Assembly (NCBI GenBank): GCA_964617385.1
Contig: CAZTYX010000006.1
Span: 1-36,432 of the forward strand
DNA length: 36,432 nt
From: JADHMP01 sp964617385
Lineage (GTDB): Bacteria; Bacteroidota; Bacteroidia; Flavobacteriales; Flavobacteriaceae
Direction of reading: 5' to 3'
Shown in pieces: positions 1 through 8,462 of this stretch; the stretch's first letter is position 1; the number at the start of each line of letters is the position of its first letter. The translations under genes and the position numbers were made by a program. The notes beneath the pieces were generated by a model that saw only the letters and a list, made by a program, of their open reading frames with translations, did no database searches and was not told the DNA's origin.

Positions 1-381
1 GACGAAAAACAAGCCTACATTGCCAAATGGCTCCCCTATGCCACCTCCCTCAGTGGTCCTGTTATTGATGTGCCTCAAGTAGATCATTTTAAAAAAAGGG
101 GGGTAGAGACGGTGTCTAAACATTTTGAAGCTGAATTAGGCGAATTAAAAGAAAAAATAGCTGCCTTTGTGTCTTTGGCAGCAGACACCCAAAAAGTCTA
201 CAACGCCCAGTTTAAATTTGAACCCATTGTGGGCGAGACATACCACCTCTACCAAGGGGATAAACACCCCTTTTTATCAATCATCACCCCAGATCAATGG
301 TCTCAAAACCACTTGGGCAGCTACCGCCTTAACCCCGAATACAAATGGATTAAAGTCGCATGGCCTCCAACTGAAGAATAA
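1..381 (+). CDS. DUF2452 domain protein (3' part)
   Basis: The reading frame is open from the first base of the window and ends at TAA 379–381, so the 5' end lies outside. The visible 126 residues include the motif FEPIVGETYHLY, followed by PFLSIITPDQW and a C-terminal WIKVAWP. This pattern is typical of the DUF2452 family, small soluble proteins common in Bacteroidota and some proteobacteria and of unknown function. No signal peptide or membrane segment is visible in this part. An internal ATG at base 70 is probably not the start, because the upstream residues (AYIAKWLPYATSLSGPVI) already match the family. It lies 46 bases before rbfA on the same strand, and no functional link is evident. 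Confidence 0.8.
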   Translation, partial: DEKQAYIAKWLPYATSLSGPVIDVPQVDHFKKRGVETVSKHFEAELGELKEKIAAFVSLAADTQKVYNAQFKFEPIVGETYHLYQGDKHPFLSIITPDQWSQNHLGSYRLNPEYKWIKVAWPPTEE

Positions 382-427
382 ATACTCACCTCAACACCCT
401 CTCTAAATTATCCGTATTTTTACCCCC

Positions 428-829
428 ATGGAGGAAACCCTAAGCGAACGCCAAAAAAAAATCAACAAGCTGTTGCAACAAGAAATTGCATTGCTGCTGC
501 AAAAAGCAATCCGGCAAGAAGGCCGGGCCAATCTCATGGTTTCCATTTCAAAAGTGCGTGTGAGTGTAGACCTCACCTCGGCCAAAGTATTTGTCAGTTT
601 TTTTCCATCTAAAAACGCCGCAGCACTTCTACAAACCCTCAAAGAAAATGCTGCTCAACTTAAACACGACCTCGCACAAATCTTACGCCATCATTTGCGC
701 CGCATTCCCGAATTAAGTTTCTTTTTAGACGACTCCCTAGACTATATTGATCAAATAGACAGCGCCCTAAATGCCGGGCAAGATCCCATTAAAAACCCCG
801 AATCGCTCTCTAAACGGCAAAAAAAATGA
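428..829 (+). CDS. rbfA: Ribosome-binding factor A (RbfA)
   Basis: This 133-residue protein has the RbfA layout: an N-terminal helix (SERQKKINKLLQQEIALLLQKAI), the strand MVSISKVRVSVDLTSAKVFVSFF, then LRHHLRRIPELSFFLDDSLDYIDQID. RbfA is a small KH-fold protein that binds the 30S subunit and helps mature the 5' end of 16S rRNA, especially in the cold. The length is typical for the family. The ATG at 428 is the first in frame and begins just before the conserved helix. The stop overlaps the ATG of the next gene (ATGA at 826–829), which suggests translational coupling to the permease. A TATTTTTA sequence at 415–422 resembles a -7 promoter box but lacks the final G, so I do not call a promoter. 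Confidence 0.95.
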   Translation: MEETLSERQKKINKLLQQEIALLLQKAIRQEGRANLMVSISKVRVSVDLTSAKVFVSFFPSKNAAALLQTLKENAAQLKHDLAQILRHHLRRIPELSFFLDDSLDYIDQIDSALNAGQDPIKNPESLSKRQKK

Positions 830-2037
830 ATGGCCCATTCAAAATTGCACTGCGTTATTTTTTTTCCAAAAGCCAACAAACGGTCATCAATCGGATCAAC
901 AGCTTTGCCCTAATTCTCGTTATTATAACCTCCCTTGCGCTCTTTGTGGTCTTGAGTGCCTTTGATGGACTCAAAGATTTTGGCCTTTCTTTAACAAACA
1001 ACTTTTATCCCGACTACGTTATCAAGCCCCAGCAAGGCAAAACACTAACCTTAGACACAATCCATCATCAAGCCCTCGAAAAAATTGAAACCATCACACA
1101 TTTTGCGCCCGAAATTGAGGAAAAAGTCTTTTTGAGCTATCAAGAAAAAAATCAGGTGGCCTACCTCAAAGGTGTCACGCCCAACTATGTAAACGTGCTG
1201 CCCATTGAAAGCTACATATACATTGGCCAATGGTTAGAAGCCGGTGCCCAAGTGGTGGCGGGCTTTGGCATTGCCAACGCACTGAGTTTAGGCATTAACG
1301 ATTTTGATGCTTTTCTAGAACTTATCGTCCCAAAAAAGGAATCCCAAAGCCTGCTCAACCAAGATCCCTTTAAACGAGAATTGGCTTATGTGGTGGGCCT
1401 TTATCAGGTGTCTGAAGAACTTGATCAGCAATATGTTTTTGCCAACGCCTCTTTTGCACAAAGACTTTTGGGACTCCCCGAAAACACTTTCTCGCAAATC
1501 GCTTTAAAAGTGTCTCCAGAAGTTTCTAAGCAAAGCCTATTAGAACGCATTCAGCCCCTTTTTTCAGAACCCATTGTCTTAATTTCACGCAAAGACCAAA
1601 ATGCTGCTTTATATAAAATGCTTAACCTAGAGCATTTAGCCATTTATTTCATCTTTACTTTGGTGATGATTATTGCGCTTTTTAATGTTATCGGCGCACT
1701 AATTATGATGATTTTGGATAAAGAAAAGCAACTCAAAATCTTATTTGCGATCGGCTTTTCACCCCCCACAATCCGAAACGTTTTTTTCTTTTTAGGTCTA
1801 CTCATATGCGGGGTTGGCGGATGTGTGGGCTTGGTATTAGGAAGCGGTTTGGTTTTCATTCAAGATTATTTTCCTTTTCTATATGTGCCTGGCACGCAAT
1901 TGCCCTATCCTGTTCAATTTCGAATGGAAAATTTGGCCATTGTATGGTTTACCCTTATGTTTCTAGGAACCCTCAGTACCGCTTGGGCCTGTAGGGGTGT
2001 TGTCAAAAAAATTCAAAGTGTGGCACCCGCCGCTTGA
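826..2037 (+). CDS. FtsX/LolC-type ABC transporter permease
   Basis: This 403-residue membrane protein has one N-terminal membrane segment at about residues 20–45, a large extracytoplasmic domain at about 50–265, and three C-terminal membrane segments at roughly 270–300, 320–345 and 370–392. This is the MacB/LolC/FtsX permease topology. Relatives act with an ABC ATPase to move lipoproteins or other substrates out of the inner membrane, or in cell-envelope signalling. No ATPase gene is adjacent, so the partner must be encoded elsewhere and the substrate cannot be read from context. The gene overlaps the rbfA stop by 4 bases, an order frequent in flavobacteria as far as I recall. Its 3' end overlaps convergent dusB by 25 bases. 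Confidence 0.85.
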   Translation: MNGPFKIALRYFFSKSQQTVINRINSFALILVIITSLALFVVLSAFDGLKDFGLSLTNNFYPDYVIKPQQGKTLTLDTIHHQALEKIETITHFAPEIEEKVFLSYQEKNQVAYLKGVTPNYVNVLPIESYIYIGQWLEAGAQVVAGFGIANALSLGINDFDAFLELIVPKKESQSLLNQDPFKRELAYVVGLYQVSEELDQQYVFANASFAQRLLGLPENTFSQIALKVSPEVSKQSLLERIQPLFSEPIVLISRKDQNAALYKMLNLEHLAIYFIFTLVMIIALFNVIGALIMMILDKEKQLKILFAIGFSPPTIRNVFFFLGLLICGVGGCVGLVLGSGLVFIQDYFPFLYVPGTQLPYPVQFRMENLAIVWFTLMFLGTLSTAWACRGVVKKIQSVAPAA

Positions 2038-3020
2038 TTTGAAAGACTTGCTTCCACTTCTTTAAAAACAGTGAACACTTCTTCGGAATGGTTGGCCGTG
2101 ACCATAGCCGTTCGAAAGGTTTTAAAATTAGGAATCCCTTTAAAATAATTGCTGTAATGCCGCCGGGTTTCTAAAACACCCAAGGTTTCTCCCTTCCACG
2201 CAATGGCCATTTCCAAATGGCGCCGTGCCGTGTCCACTCGTTGCGCCATACTGGCTGGTGACAAGTGAGAACCTGTGTTTAAAAAGTGTTTTACTTCTTT
2301 AAAAAACCACGGATTGCCAATGCTTGCTCGGCCAATCATGGCACCATCCAACCCAAAGTCATCGCGCATTTCTTTGGCTTTTTCGGGACTGTTCACATCA
2401 CCATTGCCAAATATGGGAATGTGCATGCGAGGATTGTTTTTTACTGCTGCAATGGGGCGCCAATCGGCATCACCCTTATACATCTGGGCCCGTGTGCGCC
2501 CGTGAATAGACAAGGCCGCACAACCCACATCTTGCAAGCGTTCGGCCACTTCAACAATTTTTATAGAATCATGATCCCAGCCCAATCGTGTCTTTACCGT
2601 CACGGGCAAGTGGGTGTGTTTCACCAAGGCCTCGGTGAGCTTAACCATTAGTGGAATGTCTTTTAAAATGCCTGCACCAGCTCCTTTGCAAACCACTTTT
2701 TTGACTGGACACCCAAAATTGATATCTACAATATCCGGTTTTGAAGCCTCCACAATTTCTACAGAACGAAGCATGGAATCTAAATTTGCACCGAAAATTT
2801 GGATTCCTACAGGACGTTCCTTTTCATAAATGTCCAATTTATGTACACTCTTGGCCGCCTCTCGAATCAAGCCTTCACTGGATATAAATTCGGTATAGAC
2901 CACATCGGCGCCTTGCTCTTTACAAAGAGCTCTAAAAGGAGGGTCGCTCACATCTTCCATGGGAGCCAACAACAATGGAAATTCTGGCAATGATATGTTT
3001 CCTATCTTCGGCAAAACCAA
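2013..3020 (-). CDS. dusB: tRNA-dihydrouridine synthase (DusB family)
   Basis: FMN-dependent enzyme that reduces specific uridines to dihydrouridine in tRNA. The flavin-binding TIM barrel starts with PLLLAPMEDVSDPPFR. It continues with VDINFGCPVKKVVCKGAGAG, where the Cys of GCPV is the family's catalytic acid, then VTVKTRLGWD, SIHGRTRAQMYKG and GNGDVNSPEKA, with the C-terminal helical domain after about residue 240. The 335-residue length is normal. There is no ATG near the start: the frame offers TTG at 3020 and TTG at 3014. A TATTTTTG promoter box at 3029–3036 leaves room only for these, so a TTG start is very likely. The 3' end overlaps the convergent permease by 25 bases. Confidence 0.95.
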   Translation of the reverse strand: MVLPKIGNISLPEFPLLLAPMEDVSDPPFRALCKEQGADVVYTEFISSEGLIREAAKSVHKLDIYEKERPVGIQIFGANLDSMLRSVEIVEASKPDIVDINFGCPVKKVVCKGAGAGILKDIPLMVKLTEALVKHTHLPVTVKTRLGWDHDSIKIVEVAERLQDVGCAALSIHGRTRAQMYKGDADWRPIAAVKNNPRMHIPIFGNGDVNSPEKAKEMRDDFGLDGAMIGRASIGNPWFFKEVKHFLNTGSHLSPASMAQRVDTARRHLEMAIAWKGETLGVLETRRHYSNYFKGIPNFKTFRTAMVTANHSEEVFTVFKEVEASLSNQAAGATL

Positions 3021-3028
3021 TCTTTTGG

Positions 3029-3036
3029 CAAAAATA
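3029..3036 (-). promoter_or_regulatory. -7 promoter box of dusB
   Basis: The minus strand reads TATTTTTG, matching the Bacteroidota -7 consensus TAnnTTTG. It ends 8 bases before the TTG at 3020, so the leader is at most a few bases long. I see no -33 TTTG at the expected distance. Confidence 0.55.
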
Positions 3037-3046
3037 GGGAAAAACT

Positions 3047-3919
3047 TTAGTCTCTATTGAACCCATTGGCTTCTAGCTGCTGAATGAACGCCTCATCCCA
3101 AAAGTCTTTTACCTGACCGTTTTGTAAATAATAGATTCTAGGAGGCGAATTCCCAATGAGATTAAAAAAGGTTTCTGCATCAATAAATGTATACGGATAT
3201 GCACTTTGTGTTTGGGCCTCAAAAGCAGCCACAGAAGTAGACCCTTCTTTAAAATACAACACATAAAGGGGTAGCTTTTGCTGTTTTGAACGCTCCCAAT
3301 CAGCTAGTGTGCGAGCTGTTTCTTGGCAATGGGAGCAATCTACATTGAAAACTGCCACCAACTTTTTGCCCTCCATTAGGTCCACCGGTCCGCGCTTTTC
3401 AAAATGGGTGTATGGGCTAAAAGAAAAGCTATTATAATCTGGTAAGGGTAAGAAAACCCATGGACTTATAAGAAGTATGAATGGAAACAAAATGAACACA
3501 CGATGAGCTCTTTTTTGAAAATGGGTTTTTTTAAATAGAATAATGGCCATAATAAATAATACTGCATTTTTTAGAATGGATTGCGCTGGCGAAAGGGCTA
3601 TAAGTTCTCCAAAACAACCACAGTTTTCTTGATTGCCCAAACCCCATAAATAAAACAAATGAAGGGTAAAACCTGTAAGCAGTAACAGCGACAAAACCAA
3701 AAAAAACTTTCTGTAAAAAGGCAGTAATAAACAAAAACCCAAAGCCAATTCTACACCCATAACAATACGGGATAAAATTCCAGCAAACGGTCTTGTAGAA
3801 ACCAATCCTTGATCCAATAAAGTAATTTCAAAAAAGCCAGGGGCAATCCACTTGGTATAGGCCGAAAACAAAAAGGCAAAAGCAAAGAGGTATCTTAAGA
3901 TTTGAGAAAAACGGAACAT
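3047..3919 (-). CDS. MauE/DoxX membrane protein fused to a thioredoxin-like domain
   Basis: The first ~145 residues are a membrane domain of the MauE/DoxX type, with helices at about 5–25, 45–65, 70–95 and 115–135. Between the last two lies NCGCFGE, a Cys pair typical of this family. After a fifth hydrophobic segment (about 143–160) comes a soluble thioredoxin-like domain with VFNVDCSHCQE (a CxxC redox centre) and SPPRIYYLQNGQV, which resembles the cis-Pro loop. It probably passes electrons or disulfides across the inner membrane to an exported redox domain, which is an inference from the domain pair. ATG 3919 is preferred to an upstream TTG at 3925 because the TTG falls inside the promoter box. 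It lies 26 bases upstream of dusB and may be cotranscribed with it. Confidence 0.8.
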   Translation of the reverse strand: MFRFSQILRYLFAFAFLFSAYTKWIAPGFFEITLLDQGLVSTRPFAGILSRIVMGVELALGFCLLLPFYRKFFLVLSLLLLTGFTLHLFYLWGLGNQENCGCFGELIALSPAQSILKNAVLFIMAIILFKKTHFQKRAHRVFILFPFILLISPWVFLPLPDYNSFSFSPYTHFEKRGPVDLMEGKKLVAVFNVDCSHCQETARTLADWERSKQQKLPLYVLYFKEGSTSVAAFEAQTQSAYPYTFIDAETFFNLIGNSPPRIYYLQNGQVKDFWDEAFIQQLEANGFNRD

Positions 3920-3922
3920 GCT

Positions 3923-3930
3923 CAAATATA
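3923..3930 (-). promoter_or_regulatory. -7 promoter box of the MauE–thioredoxin gene
   Basis: TATATTTG on the minus strand fits TAnnTTTG. Only three bases (AGC) separate it from the ATG at 3919, so transcription should begin at or within the start codon and the mRNA would be leaderless. The promoter of holB has the same layout. Confidence 0.6.
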
Positions 3931-3965
3931 GTCTTATTATTGAAATTAATAATCGGGCAAATAGC

Positions 3966-3973
3966 TATATTTG
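3966..3973 (+). promoter_or_regulatory. -7 promoter box of lepA, with a dyad
   Basis: TATATTTG matches TAnnTTTG and is preceded by TTG at 3940–3942 with a 23-base gap, at the long end of the usual -33/-7 spacing. It ends 25 bases before the lepA ATG. The last six bases form the right arm of an inverted repeat, CAAATA (3958–3963) and TATTTG (3968–3973), which extends to GGG (3955–3957) and CCC (3975–3977) with one bulged base. An operator is possible but unproven. Confidence 0.65.
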
Positions 3974-3998
3974 TCCCACCGAAGAACGCTGGTGCGGT

Positions 3999-5795
3999 AT
4001 GAAACACATCCGAAATTTTTGCATTATTGCCCATATAGACCATGGCAAAAGTACCTTGGCCGACCGGCTTTTAGATTTCACTGGCACCATTACCGAACGT
4101 GAAAAACAAAATCAACTTTTGGACGACATGGACTTGGAGCGTGAACGGGGCATCACCATAAAATCGCACGCCATACAAATGGATTTTGTCAAAGACGGGC
4201 AAACCTATGTCCTTAACTTAATTGACACCCCAGGCCATGTTGATTTTTCTTATGAAGTATCACGATCTATAGCCGCTTGTGAAGGCGCCCTTTTGGTGGT
4301 AGACGCCGCCCAAAGCATTCAAGCACAAACCATATCCAATCTTTATTTGGCCCTAGAAAATGATTTGGAAATTATTCCCGTTCTTAATAAAGTTGATCTG
4401 CCCTCCGCCAATGTGGAAGAGGTAACCGATGATATTGTGGATTTATTAGGTTGTGATCCCGAAGATGTCATTCCGGCTTCAGCAAAGTCAGGCATTGGTA
4501 TTGAAGCTATTTTAGACGCCATCTTAGAAAAGATTCCAGCCCCCAAAGGAGACCCCAATGCACCGCTTCAGGCCCTCATTTTTGATTCTGTTTACAACCC
4601 CTTTCGTGGGGTAGAAACCTATTTTAGAATCCTTAATGGAAGTTTGTCTAAAGGACAAAAAATTAAATTTATGGCTACGGGCAAGACCTATTTTGCCGAT
4701 GAAATTGGAACCCTAAAACTCACCCAAAAACCCAAATCAAAAATTGAAGCCGGCGACGTGGGCTACCTCATCACAGGCATAAAAGAAGCCAAAGAAGTGA
4801 AAGTGGGAGACACCATTACCAGTGCCGAAAACCCAACACACGAAGCCATTGCCGGATTTGAAGAAGTGAAACCCATGGTGTTTGCGGGCATTTATCCTGT
4901 AGACACCGAAGATTTTGAAGAGTTGCGCTCAAGCATGGAAAAACTCCAACTCAACGACGCCTCCCTAGTGTTTGCCCCCGAAAGTTCTGCCGCGTTAGGT
5001 TTTGGCTTTCGCTGTGGTTTTCTAGGCATGCTCCACCTTGAAATCATTCAGGAGCGCTTGGAGCGAGAGTTCAACATGACCGTAATCACAACAGTCCCCA
5101 ACGTTTCCTATCACGCCTACACCAAAAAAAATCCAGACACCACCCTTTTGGTGAACAACCCCTCAGACCTGCCCGACCCCTCTGTGCTCGATCGTGTAGA
5201 AGAGCCCTACATCAAAGCAGCCATCATCACCAAAGCCGACTTTGTGGGCAATGTGATGACCCTCTGTATTGAAAAAAGAGGACAAATTACTAATCAAACC
5301 TATCTCACTCCAGAACGTGTAGAACTCAGTTTTGACCTTCCCCTTGCCGAAATTGTTTTTGATTTTTATGACCGCCTAAAAACCGTAAGCAAAGGATATG
5401 CCTCCTTTGACTATTCTCCCATTGGCATGCGCCCCTCTAAATTAGTGAAGGTTGACATTTTGCTCAATGCCAATCAAGTGGATGCGCTTTCGGCCCTAAT
5501 TCATGCCGATAATGCCTACACCATTGGTAAAAAAATGTGCGAAAAACTTCGGGAGCTAATTCCAAGACAACAGTTTGATATTCCTATTCAAGCGGCCATT
5601 GGAGCCAAAATTATTTCACGAGAAACCATTAAGGCCCTCCGAAAAGACGTTACCGCCAAATGTTATGGTGGCGATATCACCCGTAAACGAAAATTGCTCG
5701 AAAAACAAAAGAAAGGGAAAAAGAAAATGCGTCAGGTCGGCAACGTAGAAATTCCCCAACAAGCCTTTATGGCCGTGCTTAAACTCAACGACTAN
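3999..5795 (+). CDS. lepA: Elongation factor 4 (LepA)
   Basis: Translational GTPase that acts on stalled or initiating ribosomes. From ATG 3999 the protein is 598 residues, the usual LepA length. G motifs are visible: AHIDHGKST (11–19), DTPGH (76–80) and NKVD (130–133). The LepA-specific C-terminal part contains GAKIISRETIKALRKDVTAKCYGGD and KRKLLEKQKKGKKKMRQ, and the protein ends VLKLND. The codon after it reads TAn at 5793–5795 where the N run begins. It must be TAA, TAG or a Tyr codon, and a stop fits the family's C-terminus exactly. The frame is open further upstream to 3918, but those residues overlap the promoter and are not LepA-like. It is divergent from the MauE–thioredoxin gene, with 79 bases between starts. 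Confidence 0.97.
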
Positions 5796-5894
5796 NNNNN
5801 NNNNNNNNNNNNNNNNNNNNNNNNNNNNNNNNNNNNNNNNNNNNNNNNNNNNNNNNNNNNNNNNNNNNNNNNNNNNNNNNNNNNNNNNNNNNNN
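5795..5894. other. Assembly gap (100 N)
   Basis: Exactly 100 undetermined bases, the conventional size for a scaffold gap of unknown length. lepA ends at its left edge and a gene missing its 5' end begins at its right edge. The real distance and any genes in between are unknown. Confidence 0.97.
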
Positions 5895-7297
5895 GGGGAG
5901 ACGCTGTTTTTACCTTTTATCCTTTTTTAGAAACAGAAAAACCTTTGCGAAAAAAAGCCGTTTGGTTTCCTACCCTAAGAGGCCATGCATTGCCTGGTGG
6001 AAGGGTAACGCGAGAAGCCTATGAAACCCTTGTGGAAGAAACCCTTTCTCGTTTAAAAGAAAACCTACCTTATGACGGTCTTTTTTTTGACATTCATGGA
6101 GCCATGAGCGTGGAGGACCTTGCCGATCCAGAAGGCGACTTTATCAAACGCATTCGTGCAGTGGTGGGTTATAAGACCTTGATTTCAACCTCTATGGATT
6201 TACATGGCAATGTGTCCAAACGTTTAGCCGAAGAATCCGACCTTATCACATGCTACCGAATGGCACCCCATGAAGATGCCCTTGAATCCAAAGAGCGAGC
6301 AGTAAGAAACCTTGTGGATCGCTTAGCTAACGGGAAGGGAAAACCTGCCTATAAAGCCTATGTGCGTGTGCCCATATTATTGCCTGGAGAAAAAACGAGT
6401 ACACGCATTGATCCTGGGAAGAGTCTCTATGCTCAAGTAGCACCCCTTGCCCAACAAGAGGGAGTATTAGACGCCGCCATTTGGATTGGCTATGCCTGGG
6501 CTGATGAAGACCGAAACCACGCCGTGGTGATGGTGACAGGTGACAATAAACAACCTGTTCAAAAAGCTGCCGAAACCTTGGCCAATGCTTTTTGGAATGC
6601 CCGTTTTGATTTTGATTTTGTGGCTCCCACCACCACTTTTGAAAAAGCCTTAACCTTGGCATTTAACAGCACCGAAAAACCCTTTGTAATTAGCGATATG
6701 GGCGATAACCCTACGGCAGGAGGTGCCGGAGACGTCACTTGGACATTACGAGAATTGCTGAATAACAAAACCTTTAGTAGCCCCAAAGGTCCGACCGTGA
6801 TTTATGCTTCCATTCCAGGGCCAGATCTTGTAGCAAAAGCCCTAAAAGTGGGTGTGGGCCAAACCGTGAAAGGCCTTGTGGGTGCAGCAGTTGACAATCG
6901 TTATGCCCCACCTTTACAGCTAAAAGGAACCGTAAAAGCCATTCACCAAGGCGATATAAATGCCGCGGTTGAAGTGGTCGTTCAAACCGGCTCCCTTCAT
7001 GTAATTGTGACCCAAAAAAGAAAGCCTTATCATTATCTAAAAGACTTCACAACTTTAAATCTTAATCCGAAAAAAACCGATTTGCTTATTGTTAAAATTG
7101 GCTATTTGGTGCCGGACTTATACGACCTCCAGGGCGACTGGGTTATGGCACTTACACCTGGAGGAGTAGATCAAGACTTGGAGCGCTTGCCCTACAAAAA
7201 CCTGCAACGCCCCATTTTTCCTCTGGATAAAAACATGCCCGATCCAGACCTTTCGGCGGTTTGGATTCCTGCCTCTGGATCAACAATGGGAAAATAA
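5895..7297 (+). CDS. M81 family metallopeptidase, MlrC-like (5' truncated)
   Basis: The frame is open from the right edge of the gap. The visible 467 residues match the M81/MlrC family, named after the enzyme for the last step of microcystin breakdown. Most members act on unknown peptides or related compounds. Family signatures are YDGLFFDIHGAMSVEDLADPEGDF, STSMDLHGNVSKRLAEESDLITCYRMAPHED, and ISDMGDNPTAGGAGDVT. The Asp and His residues in the first two are the likely metal ligands. Roughly 60–80 N-terminal residues are missing in the gap. The first in-frame start codon (TTG 5945) is internal. No signal peptide can be judged. The DUF167 gene follows after 3 bases, so the two are probably cotranscribed. 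Confidence 0.88.
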
Positions 7298-7300
7298 AAC

Positions 7301-7531
7301 ATGGGGGCACAACACTTCCATATTAAGGTTATTCCAAACGCCAAAATTACGCGTATCAAAGCAGAGCGTGAAAACCAGTTTAAAGTTTGGTTGCCCGCGC
7401 CAGCGGTTGATAACCAAGCAAACAAAGCACTTCTTGAATTGTTGGCCAAGCACTTTAATGTCAAAAAAAAGGCGTTATCCATTATTAACGGACATAAAAG
7501 CCAAAAGAAAATTATTGAACTAGAGTCCTAA
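7301..7531 (+). CDS. DUF167 (YggU-like) protein
   Basis: This 76-residue protein follows the DUF167 pattern: FHIKVIPNAKITRIKAE, then FKVWLPAPAVDNQANKALLELLAKHFNVKKKALSIINGHKSQKKIIEL. In YggU-type proteins the VxVxPNAk…, A(P)PvdgkAN and G..sR.K segments recur in the same order, with SQKK here in place of sRxK. The biochemical function is unknown. The start ATG lies 3 bases after the M81 stop, which suggests cotranscription. Length is slightly short but normal for the family (about 75–100). Confidence 0.88.
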   Translation: MGAQHFHIKVIPNAKITRIKAERENQFKVWLPAPAVDNQANKALLELLAKHFNVKKKALSIINGHKSQKKIIELES

Positions 7532-7564
7532 GAACATCCTCATTAGAAAGCATTTCCTTTTTTT

Positions 7565-7572
7565 TATATTTG
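7565..7572 (+). promoter_or_regulatory. -7 promoter box of the universal stress gene
   Basis: TATATTTG fits TAnnTTTG, with 26 bases between it and the ATG at 7599. It sits in the only noncoding stretch between 5.9 and 10.6 kb, so it probably drives the usp–SulP pair. No clear -33 element is seen. Confidence 0.6.
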
Positions 7573-7598
7573 AGAAATAGAATACAAAAAGACGTTTG

Positions 7599-8462
7599 AT
7601 GGTGGTGCCGTTGTTTAAAAAAATTCTGTTCGGATTTGCTTTTTCTCCTTCCTTAAAGGCCAATGCCTTTGAAGTGATGCGTTTGGCACATTTTTTAGAA
7701 GCAGAACTTCTCTTTGTGCATGTGGGAAACAAAACCCCACAAAAAGAAAAACAATTCCAAGAACTGCTGGAACAATGTGAGACCAAACCCAAAAAAGTTG
7801 AAGTGCACTGGGAACAAGGCGATCCTGTAGACACCCTTTTAGAGAGCTGCAAAAAATGGTCTGTAGATTTATTGCTGTTGGGCGCCTTAAAACGTGAAAA
7901 TATGGTGAAGTTTTATGTTGGGTCTATTGCCAGAAAACTCACCCGAAAAGCACCTTGCTCTGTCTTGTTGATATTACACCCATCAGTAGACCGCACACCC
8001 TGCAGACACATTGTAGTTAATGCTTTTGAAAGTGCACAAACCGCCGAAACCATTCAAGCGGCCTTTGCTTTTGGAAAAGCTCTGGGCACCAAAAAAATTA
8101 CTCTTGTAGAAGAAATCAGTCGTTCCAAAGTGGCCGTAACAGTAAATGACAATCGCTCACTACGTATGGCAACACTAAAAAAAGAACGCCTCAAAAGGGT
8201 TGAAGACCAAAGGGTACATGACCTTGTGGCGCAAATTCCAGAGGTTCAAAAAAAGGGCATTAAATGGCAAACCCAAAGCATTTTTGGAAAAAGAGGCTAT
8301 TCCATTGGGCACTATGCTCGCGTGGTGCGTGCCGATTTGGTGGTAATGAATGCGCAAGAGCAACCCTCTTTCTGGGGGCGGTTTTTTCCTAAAGACTTGG
8401 AACATATTTTAACCGAATTGCCTACCAATGTTTTAATCGTCCAATCAAAAGAACATGTCTAA
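7599..8462 (+). CDS. Universal stress protein with two Usp domains
   Basis: Two tandem UspA-like domains cover about residues 5–130 and 135–285. The first ends with LLLLGALKRENMVKFYVGSIARKLTRKAPCSVLLI. This resembles the family's G-2x-G-9x-G-(S/T) nucleotide-binding loop, but the first Gly pair is altered, so nucleotide binding is uncertain. The second ends with ADLVVMNAQEQPSFWGRFF…LPTNVLIVQS and lacks that loop. No membrane segments are visible, so it should be cytoplasmic. ATG 7599 is chosen over a TTG three bases upstream. It overlaps the next gene, a SulP transporter, by 8 bases. That tight coupling suggests it helps regulate the transporter, which is inference. Confidence 0.9.
   Translation: MVVPLFKKILFGFAFSPSLKANAFEVMRLAHFLEAELLFVHVGNKTPQKEKQFQELLEQCETKPKKVEVHWEQGDPVDTLLESCKKWSVDLLLLGALKRENMVKFYVGSIARKLTRKAPCSVLLILHPSVDRTPCRHIVVNAFESAQTAETIQAAFAFGKALGTKKITLVEEISRSKVAVTVNDNRSLRMATLKKERLKRVEDQRVHDLVAQIPEVQKKGIKWQTQSIFGKRGYSIGHYARVVRADLVVMNAQEQPSFWGRFFPKDLEHILTELPTNVLIVQSKEHV

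Noticed and set aside
2286..2651. 121-codon plus-strand frame opposite dusB
   Set aside because: Antisense shadow of dusB, with no motif or promoter of its own.
6327..6662. 111-codon minus-strand frame inside the M81 gene
   Set aside because: It lies antisense to a well-supported family gene and its translation has no recognisable domain.
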